Assembly: GCF_018390555.1 (NCBI RefSeq)
Contig: NZ_JAHBGB010000044.1
Coordinates: forward strand, 523,424-587,423
Reading direction: 5' to 3'
From: Ancylobacter oerskovii
GTDB taxonomy: Bacteria > Pseudomonadota > Alphaproteobacteria > Rhizobiales > Xanthobacteraceae
Length of the DNA stretch: 64,000 bases
Below are positions 39,163 through 47,420 of this stretch, piece by piece. Both the position numbers and the translations under genes were made by a program. Below the pieces are notes generated by a model that was not told where the DNA came from, did not search any database, and saw only the letters and a program-made list of their open reading frames with translations. Position 1 is the first letter of the stretch. Every line of letters starts with the position of its first letter.

Positions 39163-39923
39163 GGGAATTCTCCGCGATCGACGCCGAGGCTCTGGCCGGT
39201 GACGTTGGCCGCGAGGTCGGACGCCAGGAACAGATAGGCGCCGGCCATGTCGTCCGGCTCCATGAGACCGGGGAGAATCTGCGCCGAAACGATCGTGCTG
39301 AGGAGGTCGTCCGGTGCAACGCCGCGGGCCTCAGCCATGCGATGGAGGGACCTCAGCGAGGCTTCTGTGCGCACCCAGCCGGGGCAGACGGCGTTGACGG
39401 TGATGCCGCGCGGGCCGAGTTCCCGGGCCCAGGTCTTGGTGAGGCCGATCACCGCATGCTTGGAGGCGACATAGGCGCCGAACAGCGCTTCCGAGCCGCG
39501 CGACCAGATCGAGGCGGTGTTGACGATGCGCCCGCCGGCGCCCATGCCCGGCAGCAAGGCGCGGGTCACCAGGAACGTCCCCACCACGTTGATCTCGACG
39601 ACGCGGCGGAAGGCGGCCTCGTTCGCCTCGCCGGCATCGTCGAGCGGGGTGATCAGCTCGAGGCCGGCATTGTTGATGAGCACGTCGAGGCGAGGGAGCT
39701 GCGCGGCCAGCGCCGCCATGTCGCCGGCATGGGTGATGTCGGCCCGGTGCCCGGTGGCGCCGAGCCGCTCGGCGGCCTCGAAGATCGCCTCGTCGTCGGC
39801 CAGCATGTGCAGCCGCGCCCCGGCGGCGGCGAAGCCGCGGGCGATGCCGAGCCCGATGCCGCGGCTGGAGCCGGTGACGAGCACGGTGCGGCCGGCAAGG
39901 CCGGCGAGGCCGATATCGGTCAT
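39156..39923 (-). CDS. SDR family oxidoreductase 2
   Basis: A 255-residue classical SDR. The cofactor loop is TGSSRGIGLGIARGF, NNAGLELI follows, the catalytic serine is in NTASIWSRGS, the YxxxK motif in YVASKHAVIG and the C-terminal part is GQSLGVDRGEFPW. It is the first gene of the five-gene minus-strand cluster, 109 bases from the divergent LysR gene. The ATG at 39923 gives MTDIGLAGLAGR; the 42-residue upstream extension runs through the control region and is rejected. The substrate is unknown. Confidence 0.9.
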   Translation of the reverse strand: MTDIGLAGLAGRTVLVTGSSRGIGLGIARGFAAAGARLHMLADDEAIFEAAERLGATGHRADITHAGDMAALAAQLPRLDVLINNAGLELITPLDDAGEANEAAFRRVVEINVVGTFLVTRALLPGMGAGGRIVNTASIWSRGSEALFGAYVASKHAVIGLTKTWARELGPRGITVNAVCPGWVRTEASLRSLHRMAEARGVAPDDLLSTIVSAQILPGLMEPDDMAGAYLFLASDLAANVTGQSLGVDRGEFPW

Positions 39924-39997
39924 GCGTCTTCCCCCAGAAGCCGACCGATGCTCGCTCAGATTCACATTCGCAAAAATCTCTTTTAATGGAAGTTTGT

Positions 39998-40013
39998 ATC
40001 GACAATCATCGAT
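39998..40013. promoter_or_regulatory. Inverted repeat in the LysR/SDR divergent promoter
   Basis: ATCGA-CAATCA-TCGAT lies 19 bases before the LysR start and 75 bases from the SDR 2 start, in the AT-rich part of the 109-base divergent region. It is a candidate LysR-type operator, although it does not fit T-N11-A exactly. Confidence 0.4.
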
Positions 40014-40032
40014 GTAACGCCCGGAGCCTGCC

Positions 40033-40959
40033 ATGCGCCGTCTCGACAATATCGACCTGCGGCTGCTCAGGGTGTTCGTGGTGCTGGCCGAGGAGGGCGG
40101 GTTTCACGAGGCGCAGATCGCGCTCAACCTGTCGCAATCGACGCTCTCCACCCATCTGGCGGCGCTGGAGCGCAAGCTCGGTGGCCAGCTCTGCGAGCGC
40201 GGACGCGCGGGCTTCCGCCTTACCCCCTTCGGGGACTCGACGCTGGCGGCGGCGCGGCGGCTGTTCGACGACATAGAGGGTTTCCACGCCCGCATCGGCC
40301 AGGACCGGCACCGGCTGGTGGGGCGGCTGCGCATCGGCATTCTCGACGGGGTGGTGACCAACCCGCATCTCGGCCTGCAGACGGCGCTCTCCCGCTACAT
40401 GGACTATGCGGCGGAGGTGTTCGTCGATCTCGTGCTCGGCACGCCGCACGAGCTGGAGCAGGCGCTGCTCGACGGCGAGCGCGACGTGGTGATCGGCGCC
40501 TTCTCGCAGAAGGTGCCGGGCATTTCCTACATTCCGCTGCACCGCGAGCCGCAGGCGCTGTATTGCGGGCGCGGCCACAGGCTGTTCGCGCGGCCGGCAC
40601 GCGAGATCGGCCAGGCGGAGATCGAGGCGGCGCTGTTCAGCGTGCGCGCCTATCGGCATTTCGACGACCTGTACCGGGTGAACCATCCGCGTGCGAGCGC
40701 CTCGATCGTGCAGATGGAGGCGCAGGTGATGCTGATCCTGTCCGGCCATTTCATCGGCTACCTGCCGCGCCATATCGGCGAGGACTGGGTGGCGCGCGGG
40801 CAGATGCGGGTGATCCGGCCGGAGAGCTACGGCTTCGAATCGGCGCATTTCGTCGCGACGCGCCGGCTGAAGGGCGAGCGGCCGCTGATCGATGCGTTCG
40901 TGAGGGAGTTGCGGAAGGGGGCGGGGGGCTTGCCGCCGGAGCCGGCGCCGGCGCGCTAG
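40033..40959 (+). CDS. LysR family transcriptional regulator
   Basis: A 308-residue LysR-type regulator. The N-terminal winged helix reads LDNIDLRLLRVFVVLAEEGG, then NLSQSTLSTHLAALERKLGG with CERGRAGFRLT. The effector domain spans about 95-300 and includes YCGRGHRLFA. It is divergent from the five-gene SDR/creatininase/ureohydrolase operon and is its obvious regulator; LysR proteins usually activate the neighbouring operon when an intermediate is bound. The effector is unknown. Followed by a dispersed repeat. Confidence 0.93.
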   Translation: MRRLDNIDLRLLRVFVVLAEEGGFHEAQIALNLSQSTLSTHLAALERKLGGQLCERGRAGFRLTPFGDSTLAAARRLFDDIEGFHARIGQDRHRLVGRLRIGILDGVVTNPHLGLQTALSRYMDYAAEVFVDLVLGTPHELEQALLDGERDVVIGAFSQKVPGISYIPLHREPQALYCGRGHRLFARPAREIGQAEIEAALFSVRAYRHFDDLYRVNHPRASASIVQMEAQVMLILSGHFIGYLPRHIGEDWVARGQMRVIRPESYGFESAHFVATRRLKGERPLIDAFVRELRKGAGGLPPEPAPAR

Positions 40960-41027
40960 AGGCGGCGGCCACGGCAGCGGGTTGCGGGAGGTGGTGGCGG
41001 GGAGAGCGGGTTGCGGGAGGTGGGCTG

Positions 41028-41202
41028 CTCCCTCTCCCCGTGGGGGAGGGTTGGGGTGAGGGGGCTCGATGCTTTCCAGCGTCGTCGCCCCTCACCGACC
41101 CCGCTGCGCGGGGCCATCTCTCCGTCGAAGCCGGATGCTTCCGGCTTCGACCCTGTCGAATCCCAACTCGGCAACAGCCGAGTTGGGGTGGGGAGAGGAA
41201 AA
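41028..41202. repeat. Dispersed two-hairpin repeat, copy 2 (inverted)
   Basis: Compared with copy 1 this copy is in the opposite orientation. The stems are 41124-41151 (12 bp, GTCGAAGCCGGA, loop TGCT) and 41162-41187 (11 bp, CCCAACTCGGC, loop AACA). Both stems differ in sequence from copy 1, yet each remains perfectly paired. It fills most of the gap between the LysR gene and the convergent kinase-like gene. Confidence 0.85.
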
Positions 41203-41241
41203 GAAAAAAAGGAGCGTCGGGCGGAACGCGCCTACAGCCGC

Positions 41242-42339
41242 TCAAATCCCCCGCCGCACCCGGTCGCTGAGGTTCTTGCGCTCGCGGATGATGGCGTCGA
41301 GAGCGGCCTGCTGCGCGGGCGTGCGCGGCAGCTGGTCCATCTGGTCGAGCTGGTTCAGCGCGACGAGGCGCAGGAGGTCGTCGCGCACCTCGCCATCGGC
41401 GTCGCGGGGCAGTTCGGCCACCAGCTGGATGTGCTCGGGCGGCGCATGGCCGGGCAGGGCACTCGCCAGCCGGGCCCGCAGCGCCGGCTCGGTGACGTCC
41501 GGCCCGGCCTCGACGAAGGCATAGAGGCCGAAACTGCCGCCGGGGGTCGGGAAGTCGCAGATATGCGCGTCGCGTACGCCGGGGGCGCTGGCGAGGGCGG
41601 CGGCGAGGCGCGGGCCTTCCTCCATCGCGCGGGGGCCGCGGCCCTCGGTGTCATGGTAGTTCAGCAGCTTGCGGGTGACGAAGTTGTAGACCTTCTTGCC
41701 GCTGGCCATCCACACCCGGTTGATCAGGCTCTTGCGGGACAGAATCTTCTTCTCGCGCGCCGTCAACGCCTCCGGGCAGAAGCTGCGCTTGTGCTTCAGC
41801 AGGTGGCGGATGTCCTCATAGGCCGCGATGCGGAACAGCTTCGAGCGCCTGGAGAAGCAGACGGCGAGCTGGAAATCCATCAGCACCGCGCCGCCATCGG
41901 CGGCATAGAGCCAGTTCTGCGGCTTGGCGAGGTCGTTATGGGCGATGCCGCGCCGGTGGATGGCGCGCAGCCCTTCGCGGGCGGCGGCGAACCACTGGGC
42001 GTTGCCGACCGGGCGGGCGATCTGCAAGGGCAGGCCATCGACGAAGCCGCGCACCAGCCAGCCTTCCTCCAGCGCGAACACCGGCACGGTGTGGCCGCTG
42101 CCATTGGCCCGGCGCAGCGCGCGGGCCTCGCGGCGGGCGAAATGCCGGGCGAGCGGCTTCACCCACCATTTCACCCCGGCATAGTGCCGGCGCACGGCGG
42201 GGTGGGCGCCCTGCGCGTCATGCCAGATGCCGCGCTCGATGGTGGAGAAGATGTCGCGCTTGAGCACGGTGTCGAGCTCGAAGCGGCCGCCCGAGGTGCG
42301 GGCGGTCGGCATCGGTGGATCGGTGAAGCGGCGGGTCAC
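41242..42339 (-). CDS. RIO/Kdo-kinase-like domain fused to an ANL C-terminal-like domain
   Basis: A 365-residue protein of unusual build. Residues about 15-235 form a RIO/lipopolysaccharide-kinase-like fold: [15 protein letters not shown] (catalytic Asp about 133) and the metal-binding VLMDFQLAV. Residues about 245-350 look like the C-terminal lid of acyl-CoA synthetases ([50 protein letters not shown]). In active synthetases the PRT..GK lysine is essential; here it is Glu (about 316), so that domain is non-catalytic. The start is GTG at 42339, overlapping the trmFO stop (GTGA). The function is unknown; lipid- or sugar-phosphorylating activity is a guess. Confidence 0.8.
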   Translation of the reverse strand: MTRRFTDPPMPTARTSGGRFELDTVLKRDIFSTIERGIWHDAQGAHPAVRRHYAGVKWWVKPLARHFARREARALRRANGSGHTVPVFALEEGWLVRGFVDGLPLQIARPVGNAQWFAAAREGLRAIHRRGIAHNDLAKPQNWLYAADGGAVLMDFQLAVCFSRRSKLFRIAAYEDIRHLLKHKRSFCPEALTAREKKILSRKSLINRVWMASGKKVYNFVTRKLLNYHDTEGRGPRAMEEGPRLAAALASAPGVRDAHICDFPTPGGSFGLYAFVEAGPDVTEPALRARLASALPGHAPPEHIQLVAELPRDADGEVRDDLLRLVALNQLDQMDQLPRTPAQQAALDAIIRERKNLSDRVRRGI

Positions 42340-43769
42340 GCGGACACCTCGCCATCGCCGGGCACGGCGTTGCGCGCCCATTGGTCGATATCGGCGAGGG
42401 CGCGGCGGGCCATTTCCTGCTTCTTGGCGACGGTCTTCTGGGTGCCGCGCAGGCGGTTGCCCTCGGCATCGCGGGTCGGATTGGCGGCGAGCGGCGGGAA
42501 CAGGCCGAAATTGACGTTCATCGGCTGGAAGGAGCGCGGGCCGGGTTCCACGGTTTCGATGTGGCCGCCGGTGATGTGGGCGAGCAGCGCGCCATGGGCG
42601 GTGGTGGCCGGCGGCGGCGGCAGGGCGACACCCAGCCGCTCGGCGGCGGTGAACAGGCCGGCGATCAGTCCCATGGCGGCGCTCTCGACATAGCCTTCGC
42701 AGCCGGTGATCTGCCCGGCAAAACGCAGGCGCGGCTCGGCCTTGAGGCGCAGCGTGCCATCGAGCACGCGCGGCGAGTTCAGATAGGTGTTGCGGTGCAA
42801 CCCGCCGAGGCGGGCGAATTCGGCGTTTTCCAGCCCGGGAATCATGCGGAAGATGCGCACTTGCTCGGCATGGCGGGCCTTGGTCTGGAAGCCGACCATG
42901 TTGAACAGCGTGCCCAGCGCATTGTCCTGCCTGAGCTGGACGATGGCGTGCGACTTCACCAGCGGATCGCGCGGATTGGTGAGGCCGACCGGCTTCATCG
43001 GGCCGTGGCGCAGCGTCTCCGGCCCGCGGGCGACCATCACCTCGATCGGCAGGCAGCCGTCGAAATAGGGAGTGTTGGCCTCGAATTCGCGGAACGGCAC
43101 GGTGTCGGAGGCGATGAGCGCGGCGACGAAGGCGTCGTACTGCGCCTTGTCCATCGGGCAGTTGATGTAGTCGGCGCCGGTGCCGCCCGGGCCCGGCTTG
43201 TCGTAGCGCGACTGGAACCAGGCGACGTCCATGTCGATGGAATCGAAATGCACGATCGGGGCGATGGCGTCGAAGAAGGCCAGCGAGGTCTCGCCCGAGC
43301 GCTCGCGAATGGCCTCGGCCAGCGGCGGCGAGGTGAGCGGGCCGGTGGCGAGAATGACGCTGTCCCACTCGGCCGGCGGCAGGCCGGCGATCTCGCCGCG
43401 TTCCAGCGTGATCAGCGGGTGGGAAGTGATGGCGTCGGTGACCGCCTGCGAGAAGCCGTCGCGGTCGACCGCCAATGCGCCGCCGGCGGGAATCTGGTGG
43501 CTGTCGGCGCTGGCCATGATCAGCGAGCCGAGCCGGCGCATCTCGGCATGCAGCACGCCCACCGCATTGGAGGTGGCGTCGTCGGAGCGGAAGGAATTGG
43601 AGCAGACCAGCTCGGCGAGGCCGTCGCCCTTATGGGCATCGGTGCCGCGGGTGGGCCGCATTTCGTGCAGCACCACCGGCACGCCGCGACGGGCGAGCTG
43701 CCAGGCGGCTTCCGAGCCGGCGAGGCCGCCGCCGACGATATGGACGGGAGAAGGAGTCTTCACGTTCAT
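42336..43769 (-). CDS. trmFO: tRNA (uracil-54-C5)-methyltransferase TrmFO
   Basis: A 477-residue FAD- and methylenetetrahydrofolate-dependent enzyme that makes ribothymidine at position 54 of tRNA. The FAD site is [14 protein letters not shown], followed by HEMRP. The conserved [12 protein letters not shown] and [10 protein letters not shown] carry the two functional cysteines, and the C-terminal part contains [18 protein letters not shown] and HITGG. The start MNVKTPSP at 43769 is chosen over a longer frame. It is coupled by a four-base overlap to the kinase-like gene downstream. Confidence 0.96.
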   Translation of the reverse strand: MNVKTPSPVHIVGGGLAGSEAAWQLARRGVPVVLHEMRPTRGTDAHKGDGLAELVCSNSFRSDDATSNAVGVLHAEMRRLGSLIMASADSHQIPAGGALAVDRDGFSQAVTDAITSHPLITLERGEIAGLPPAEWDSVILATGPLTSPPLAEAIRERSGETSLAFFDAIAPIVHFDSIDMDVAWFQSRYDKPGPGGTGADYINCPMDKAQYDAFVAALIASDTVPFREFEANTPYFDGCLPIEVMVARGPETLRHGPMKPVGLTNPRDPLVKSHAIVQLRQDNALGTLFNMVGFQTKARHAEQVRIFRMIPGLENAEFARLGGLHRNTYLNSPRVLDGTLRLKAEPRLRFAGQITGCEGYVESAAMGLIAGLFTAAERLGVALPPPPATTAHGALLAHITGGHIETVEPGPRSFQPMNVNFGLFPPLAANPTRDAEGNRLRGTQKTVAKKQEMARRALADIDQWARNAVPGDGEVSA

Positions 43770-43892
43770 GCTGGGTAGGGTCCGCTTTTCCGGGCGGCCC
43801 CTTAGCACGGATCGCGATCCGGCGCAGGATTATCGCTCAGAGCGATATCGCGCCGGGAGACAGGCGCCGCCCGCGCGCGGGGCCCACAAACG

Positions 43893-43918
43893 AAAACGGC
43901 CCCGGAAGGCCGGGGCCG
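43893..43918 (-). terminator. Intrinsic terminator of the DUF1127 gene
   Basis: A 9-bp stem CGGCCCCGG/CCGGGGCCG with loop AAGG (43897-43918) is followed on the minus strand by TTTTCGTTT, about 45 bases after the DUF1127 stop. Confidence 0.87.
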
Positions 43919-43963
43919 CTCAGTCCGCGTTCTCAGAGGATCCGCAGGCGGGTTGAACCGCCA

Positions 43964-44125
43964 TCAGGCCGCAGCGGCCGCCTGACGCGCCACGCGGAAG
44001 ATTTCCGAGCGCGACACGTTGATGTCGGCGAGGGTGCGGTCGTCGAGCTGGGAGAGCTCGGTAACGGTCCGGCGATAGGCCTGCCAACGGCGGATCTGCT
44101 TGGCGATAAAGCCCCAGTGCAGCAT
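43964..44125 (-). CDS. DUF1127 small protein
   Basis: A 53-residue protein beginning MLHWGFIAKQIRRWQAY and containing the DUF1127 core ELSQLDDRTLADINVSRSEI, ending in a run of alanines. DUF1127 proteins are tiny arginine-rich proteins abundant in alphaproteobacteria; some influence phosphate metabolism, RNA turnover or phage-like regulation. A GGAG ribosome site lies nine bases upstream, and a strong terminator follows, so it is an independent small transcript. Confidence 0.88.
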   Translation of the reverse strand: MLHWGFIAKQIRRWQAYRRTVTELSQLDDRTLADINVSRSEIFRVARQAAAAA

Positions 44126-44318
44126 TCTAGTCTCCATCAGGTTGCGAAAGCGGAGCGGCTACCGGGGTTGGCTGCACGCTCCGTAATCATTTCGCTGCCT
44201 ATATATTCGACAGAATGCCCGTCCAGTAGAATGTATGTGGCATCCCAGCCATGCGGCCGGCGCATGCGACGCCCATAATTCATTCATAATTGCGCCGGGC
44301 GCCTTTGTTGCACCGCAC

Positions 44319-45620
44319 TCAAGCCACGGCGAGCGCCTGATCGAGGTCGGCGATGATGTCGGCGGCGTCCTCGATGCCGACCGACAGCCGCACCACGTCC
44401 GGCCCGGCGCCGGCCGCCACCTTCTGCGCCTCGGAAAGCTGGCGATGGGTGGTGGAGGCGGGGTGGATGATCAGCGAACGGGTATCGCCGATATTGGCGA
44501 GGTGGGAGAACAGCTTGACGTTCGACACCAGCGCCACGCCCGCCTCGTAGCCGCCCTTGAGCCCGAAGGTGAACACCGCGCCGGCGCCCTTCGGCGTGTA
44601 GCGCTGGGCGAGGTTGTAGTAGCGGTCGCCGGGCAGGCCGGGATAGCTGACCCATTCCACCTTGGGGTGCTCGGCGAGGAATTTGGCGACGGCGAGCGCA
44701 TTGTCGCTGTGGCGCTGGAGGCGCAGCGGCAGCGTCTCGATGCCGGTGAGGATGAGGAAGGCATTGAAGGGCGACAGCGCCGGGCCGAGGTCGCGCAGGC
44801 CGAGCACGCGGGCGGCGATGGCGAAGGCGAAGTTGCCGAAGGTCTCGCCGATGACGACGCCTTCATATTCCGGCCGCGGCTGCGACAGGAAGGGGTAGCG
44901 CCCCTCGCGCAGCCAGTTGAAGGAGCCGCCGTCGACGATCAGCCCGCCGATGGAGTTGCCGTGGCCGCCGAGGAACTTGGTGGCGGAGTGGATGACGATG
45001 TCGGCGCCGTGCTCGAAGGGCCGGATGAGGTAGGGGGTGGCGAGCGTGTTGTCGACGATCAGCGGCACGCCGGCGCGCCTGGCGATCTTCGATATGGCGG
45101 CGATGTCGGTGACGATACCGCCCGGATTGGCGATCGATTCGACGAAGATCGCCTTGGTCTTGGGCGAAATGGCGCGCTCGAACGAGGCGATGTCGTCGAG
45201 ATCCGCCCACACCACGTTCCAGCCGAAGCTCTTGAAGGCGTGGTTGAACTGGTTGATCGAGCCGCCATAGAGCTTGTTGGCGGCGACGAATTCGTCGCCG
45301 GGCGACAATAGGGTCTGGAAGGTGAGCAGCTGCGCGGCGTGGCCGGAGGCCACCGCCAGCGCGGCGGTGCCGCCCTCGAGCGCGGCGACGCGCTCCTCCA
45401 GCACCGCGTTGGTCGGGTTGCCGATGCGGGTATAGATGTTGCCGAACGCCTTCAGCCCGAACAGCGAGGCGGCATGGTCGACATCGTCGAAGACGAAGGA
45501 CGTCGTCTGGTAGATCGGCGTGGCGCGTGCCTTGGTGGCCGGATCCGGCGCCGCGCCGGCATGCACGGCGAGGGTGGCGAAGCCGGGCGTCTGCGCCGCG
45601 TCGCGGGTCTGCTCGCTCAT
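44319..45620 (-). CDS. metY: O-acetylhomoserine sulfhydrylase
   Basis: A 433-residue cytoplasmic PLP enzyme of the Cys/Met metabolism family that makes homocysteine from O-acetylhomoserine and sulfide. Family marks are [33 protein letters not shown], the PLP-binding lysine in [16 protein letters not shown] and [13 protein letters not shown] near the C-terminus, which binds the substrate carboxylate. The length (433) fits MetY rather than MetB/MetC (about 380). The upstream leader holds a strong hairpin (45649-45674) and an AT-rich dyad (45700-45722). No SAM-II riboswitch consensus was found. Confidence 0.95.
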   Translation of the reverse strand: MSEQTRDAAQTPGFATLAVHAGAAPDPATKARATPIYQTTSFVFDDVDHAASLFGLKAFGNIYTRIGNPTNAVLEERVAALEGGTAALAVASGHAAQLLTFQTLLSPGDEFVAANKLYGGSINQFNHAFKSFGWNVVWADLDDIASFERAISPKTKAIFVESIANPGGIVTDIAAISKIARRAGVPLIVDNTLATPYLIRPFEHGADIVIHSATKFLGGHGNSIGGLIVDGGSFNWLREGRYPFLSQPRPEYEGVVIGETFGNFAFAIAARVLGLRDLGPALSPFNAFLILTGIETLPLRLQRHSDNALAVAKFLAEHPKVEWVSYPGLPGDRYYNLAQRYTPKGAGAVFTFGLKGGYEAGVALVSNVKLFSHLANIGDTRSLIIHPASTTHRQLSEAQKVAAGAGPDVVRLSVGIEDAADIIADLDQALAVA

Positions 45621-45648
45621 TGGACATCCTCCATGGCGGCACCACCGC

Positions 45649-45674
45649 CGCCGGGCGACAGTTCACGCCCGGCG
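45649..45674 (-). promoter_or_regulatory. Leader hairpin upstream of metY
   Basis: A perfect 9-bp stem CGCCGGGCG/CGCCCGGCG with an 8-base loop (TGAACTGT on the minus strand) lies about 29-54 bases upstream of the metY start. A T-tract precedes rather than follows it, so it is not a normal terminator; it may affect mRNA stability or translation. Confidence 0.5.
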
Positions 45675-45699
45675 CCTAAAAAACGCAACTATGGCGTAT

Positions 45700-45722
45700 A
45701 GAATTTTTCAGAACAAAATTCT
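45700..45722. promoter_or_regulatory. AT-rich 8-bp dyad upstream of metY
   Basis: AGAATTTT-TCAGAAC-AAAATTCT stands out from the GC-rich surroundings about 80-100 bases upstream of metY. It is a candidate operator or part of the promoter. Confidence 0.45.
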
Positions 45723-45867
45723 GTTGTGAATTGCGGAGTGGTGGATCGTTCGGGACGAGCGGTTCGCTTGTTTTCCGGCCGGGCGGAGGCGCAGCCGGAG
45801 CGCCGAGCCGGAACGTGAGGGGAGACGCCGCCGCAGGCGCTTCTTGGAAGTCTGCCCCCCTGCTTCC
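45723..45867. other. Upstream part of the metY intergenic region
   Basis: No gene was seen between the metY operator dyad and the dispersed repeat copy 3. The 535-base gap is almost entirely explained by the metY control region and the repeat. Confidence 0.5.
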
Positions 45868-46036
45868 CTCTCCCCGCCGAACTCGGCTGTTGCCGAGTTC
45901 GGTTCCGGCAAGATCGAAACCGGATATATCCGGTTTCGACAGAGAGGTGGCCCGCGAAGCGGGTCGGTGAGGGGACACCACTGGGAAGCGAAGAAGGCCC
46001 CTCACCCCACCCCTCTCCCCGACGGGGAGAGGGAGC
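45868..46036. repeat. Dispersed two-hairpin repeat, copy 3
   Basis: The first stem (45877-45902, CCGAACTCGGC, loop TGTT) is identical to copy 1. The second (45914-45939, TCGAAACCGGA, loop TATA) differs from copies 1 and 2 but stays perfectly paired. The flanks CCTCTCCCC and GTGAGGGG are shared, and the 3' end adds a CTCTCCCCGACGGGGAGAG palindrome. Confidence 0.85.
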
Positions 46037-46155
46037 GGACTGCCGTCGTCGGGTATGCTTACGGAATTCGGTATAAGGAGATCGCTGGCTTCGCCGATTA
46101 CTCCTTTGGACCCCGGATCGGCGCTGCGCTGGGCGCGGCTTGTCCGGGGAACCGC

Positions 46156-46608
46156 TCAATGCGGCCCGCCGAGGCGCAGGCGCGGCATCTCGATGGCGGG
46201 GCAGCGATCCATGATGACGGCGACCCCGGCTTCCTCGGCGCGCCGCGCCGCGGCATCGTCGCGCACGCCGAGCTGCGACCAGATCAGCTTCGGCAGGGGG
46301 ACGAGCGCCAGCGCTTCCTCCACCACCTTCGGCAGATATTCCGGGGCCCGGAACACGTCGACCATGTCGATCGGCTCCGGCACGTCGGCGAGGCGGGCAT
46401 AGGTCGGCAGGCCGGCAATGTCGCGGCCGGCCTGGCCGGGATTGATCGCGAACACCCGGAAGCCCTGCAAGGCGAGATAGCGGGCGACGCCATGGCTGGG
46501 GCGCGCCGGATTGGGGCTGGCGCCGACCACGGCCACCGTGCGCACGCGGCCCAGCTGCTCGGCGATATAGGCGTCGGAATAGGAATCGTGATTCACAGCG
46601 TGATTCAT
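46156..46608 (-). CDS. CoA-binding domain protein (YccU type)
   Basis: A 150-residue single-domain Rossmann protein of the CoA-binding (YccU/succinyl-CoA ligase alpha-like) family. Marks include TVAVVGASPNPARPSHGVARYL, FAINPGQAG, DMVDVFRAPEYLP and IWSQLGVRDDAAA, and the conserved MDRCPAIEMPRL at the end. It is thought to bind CoA; no enzymatic activity is known. It diverges from the thioesterase gene 132 bases away, which may be a functional hint (CoA or acyl-CoA). Confidence 0.92.
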   Translation of the reverse strand: MNHAVNHDSYSDAYIAEQLGRVRTVAVVGASPNPARPSHGVARYLALQGFRVFAINPGQAGRDIAGLPTYARLADVPEPIDMVDVFRAPEYLPKVVEEALALVPLPKLIWSQLGVRDDAAARRAEEAGVAVIMDRCPAIEMPRLRLGGPH

Positions 46609-46740
46609 GGGGCGGGCTCCATGGGGCAGATCGATCGCATATGGTGATGGCAGGCATGAAATCTATGCTGGTGTCGCCGGGCTGACAGAGCCCGCACGCC
46701 AGCGATAATATCGCGGACGATGGAATGCCGGGAGGACGGA

Positions 46741-47256
46741 ATGGGTGAGGTGGCAGAGCGCAGGATCGGCGTCGAGGCGAGCCCGCGGCCGGGCGACGGC
46801 ATGGCGGCGGACGCGCTGCAGGCCTATCTCGTCGCCGAGTTCCCCCAGGCCTTCGGCCCCGGCCGGGCGCACGAGATCGCCGGCGTGGATGGGGAGAAGG
46901 TCACGCTGCGGCTGCTGGCCGGCGACGAGCATCTGCGCCCGGGCGCCACCGTGTCGGGCCCGACGATGATGGGGCTGGCCGACATCGCCGCCTATGCGGT
47001 GATCCTCGCCGCCATCGGCCCGGTGCCGCTGGCGGTGACCACCAATTTCTCCATCAACTTCCTGCGCCGCCCGGCGCCGGGGCCGATGCTCGCCGAAGCC
47101 AGGCTGATGAAGCTGGGCAAGCGCCTCGCCGTGTGCGAGGTGGCGCTGATGGGAGAGGGCGAGGAGGAGGGGGAGCCGGGGGAGCGGGAGCCGGGGGGAC
47201 GGGAGCTCTGCGCCCATGCGGTGACCACCTATTCCATTCCGCCACGAGGGATTTGA
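46741..47256 (+). CDS. PaaI-type hotdog thioesterase
   Basis: A roughly 171-residue hotdog-fold protein. The core shows HLRPGATVSGPTMMGLADIAAY (helix with the acidic residue used in catalysis), VTTNFSINFLRRP and a final HAVTTYSIP. It probably hydrolyses an acyl-CoA or aryl-CoA thioester. An inserted acidic, low-complexity stretch (EGEEEGEPGEREPGG, about 135-150) interrupts the last strands and looks like a recent expansion. The ATG at 46741 has GGAGG five bases upstream; 46720 is an alternative. Confidence 0.85.
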   Translation: MGEVAERRIGVEASPRPGDGMAADALQAYLVAEFPQAFGPGRAHEIAGVDGEKVTLRLLAGDEHLRPGATVSGPTMMGLADIAAYAVILAAIGPVPLAVTTNFSINFLRRPAPGPMLAEARLMKLGKRLAVCEVALMGEGEEEGEPGEREPGGRELCAHAVTTYSIPPRGI

Positions 47257-47288
47257 GGGCCTTACGGCAAGGTATTTTTATACCTATT

Positions 47289-47317
47289 TTGCAAGCTGTT
47301 GATTTTGCTTCGATAAT
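47289..47317 (+). promoter_or_regulatory. Promoter of rplM-rpsI
   Basis: TTGCAA (47289-47294), a 17-base spacer and GATAAT (47312-47317) form a good housekeeping promoter about 104 bases upstream of rplM, in an AT-rich patch. Confidence 0.65.
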
Positions 47318-47420
47318 ATCGACGTCATGCGATTGACGCGCGTGGGCCGCTCGGTTACAAGCCGCGCCCAAGTGAAGTGCGGCCTCAAGGCGGCACCCTT
47401 ACGCATATTGGATCAATCCC

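Noticed and set aside
39924-40032. A guanidine riboswitch upstream of the ureohydrolase cluster.
   Set aside because: No ACGR-loop hairpin pair or ykkC-type structure could be drawn; the 109-base gap fits a LysR divergent promoter.
44126-44318. A second small gene upstream of DUF1127.
   Set aside because: No start with a ribosome site and a stable reading frame was found; the sequence looks like a promoter region for DUF1127 and the tail of the metY transcript.
45621-45740. A SAM-II riboswitch upstream of metY, expected in alphaproteobacteria.
   Set aside because: The pseudoknot consensus and the terminal GCTAAA-type segment are absent; only a simple hairpin and an AT dyad are present.
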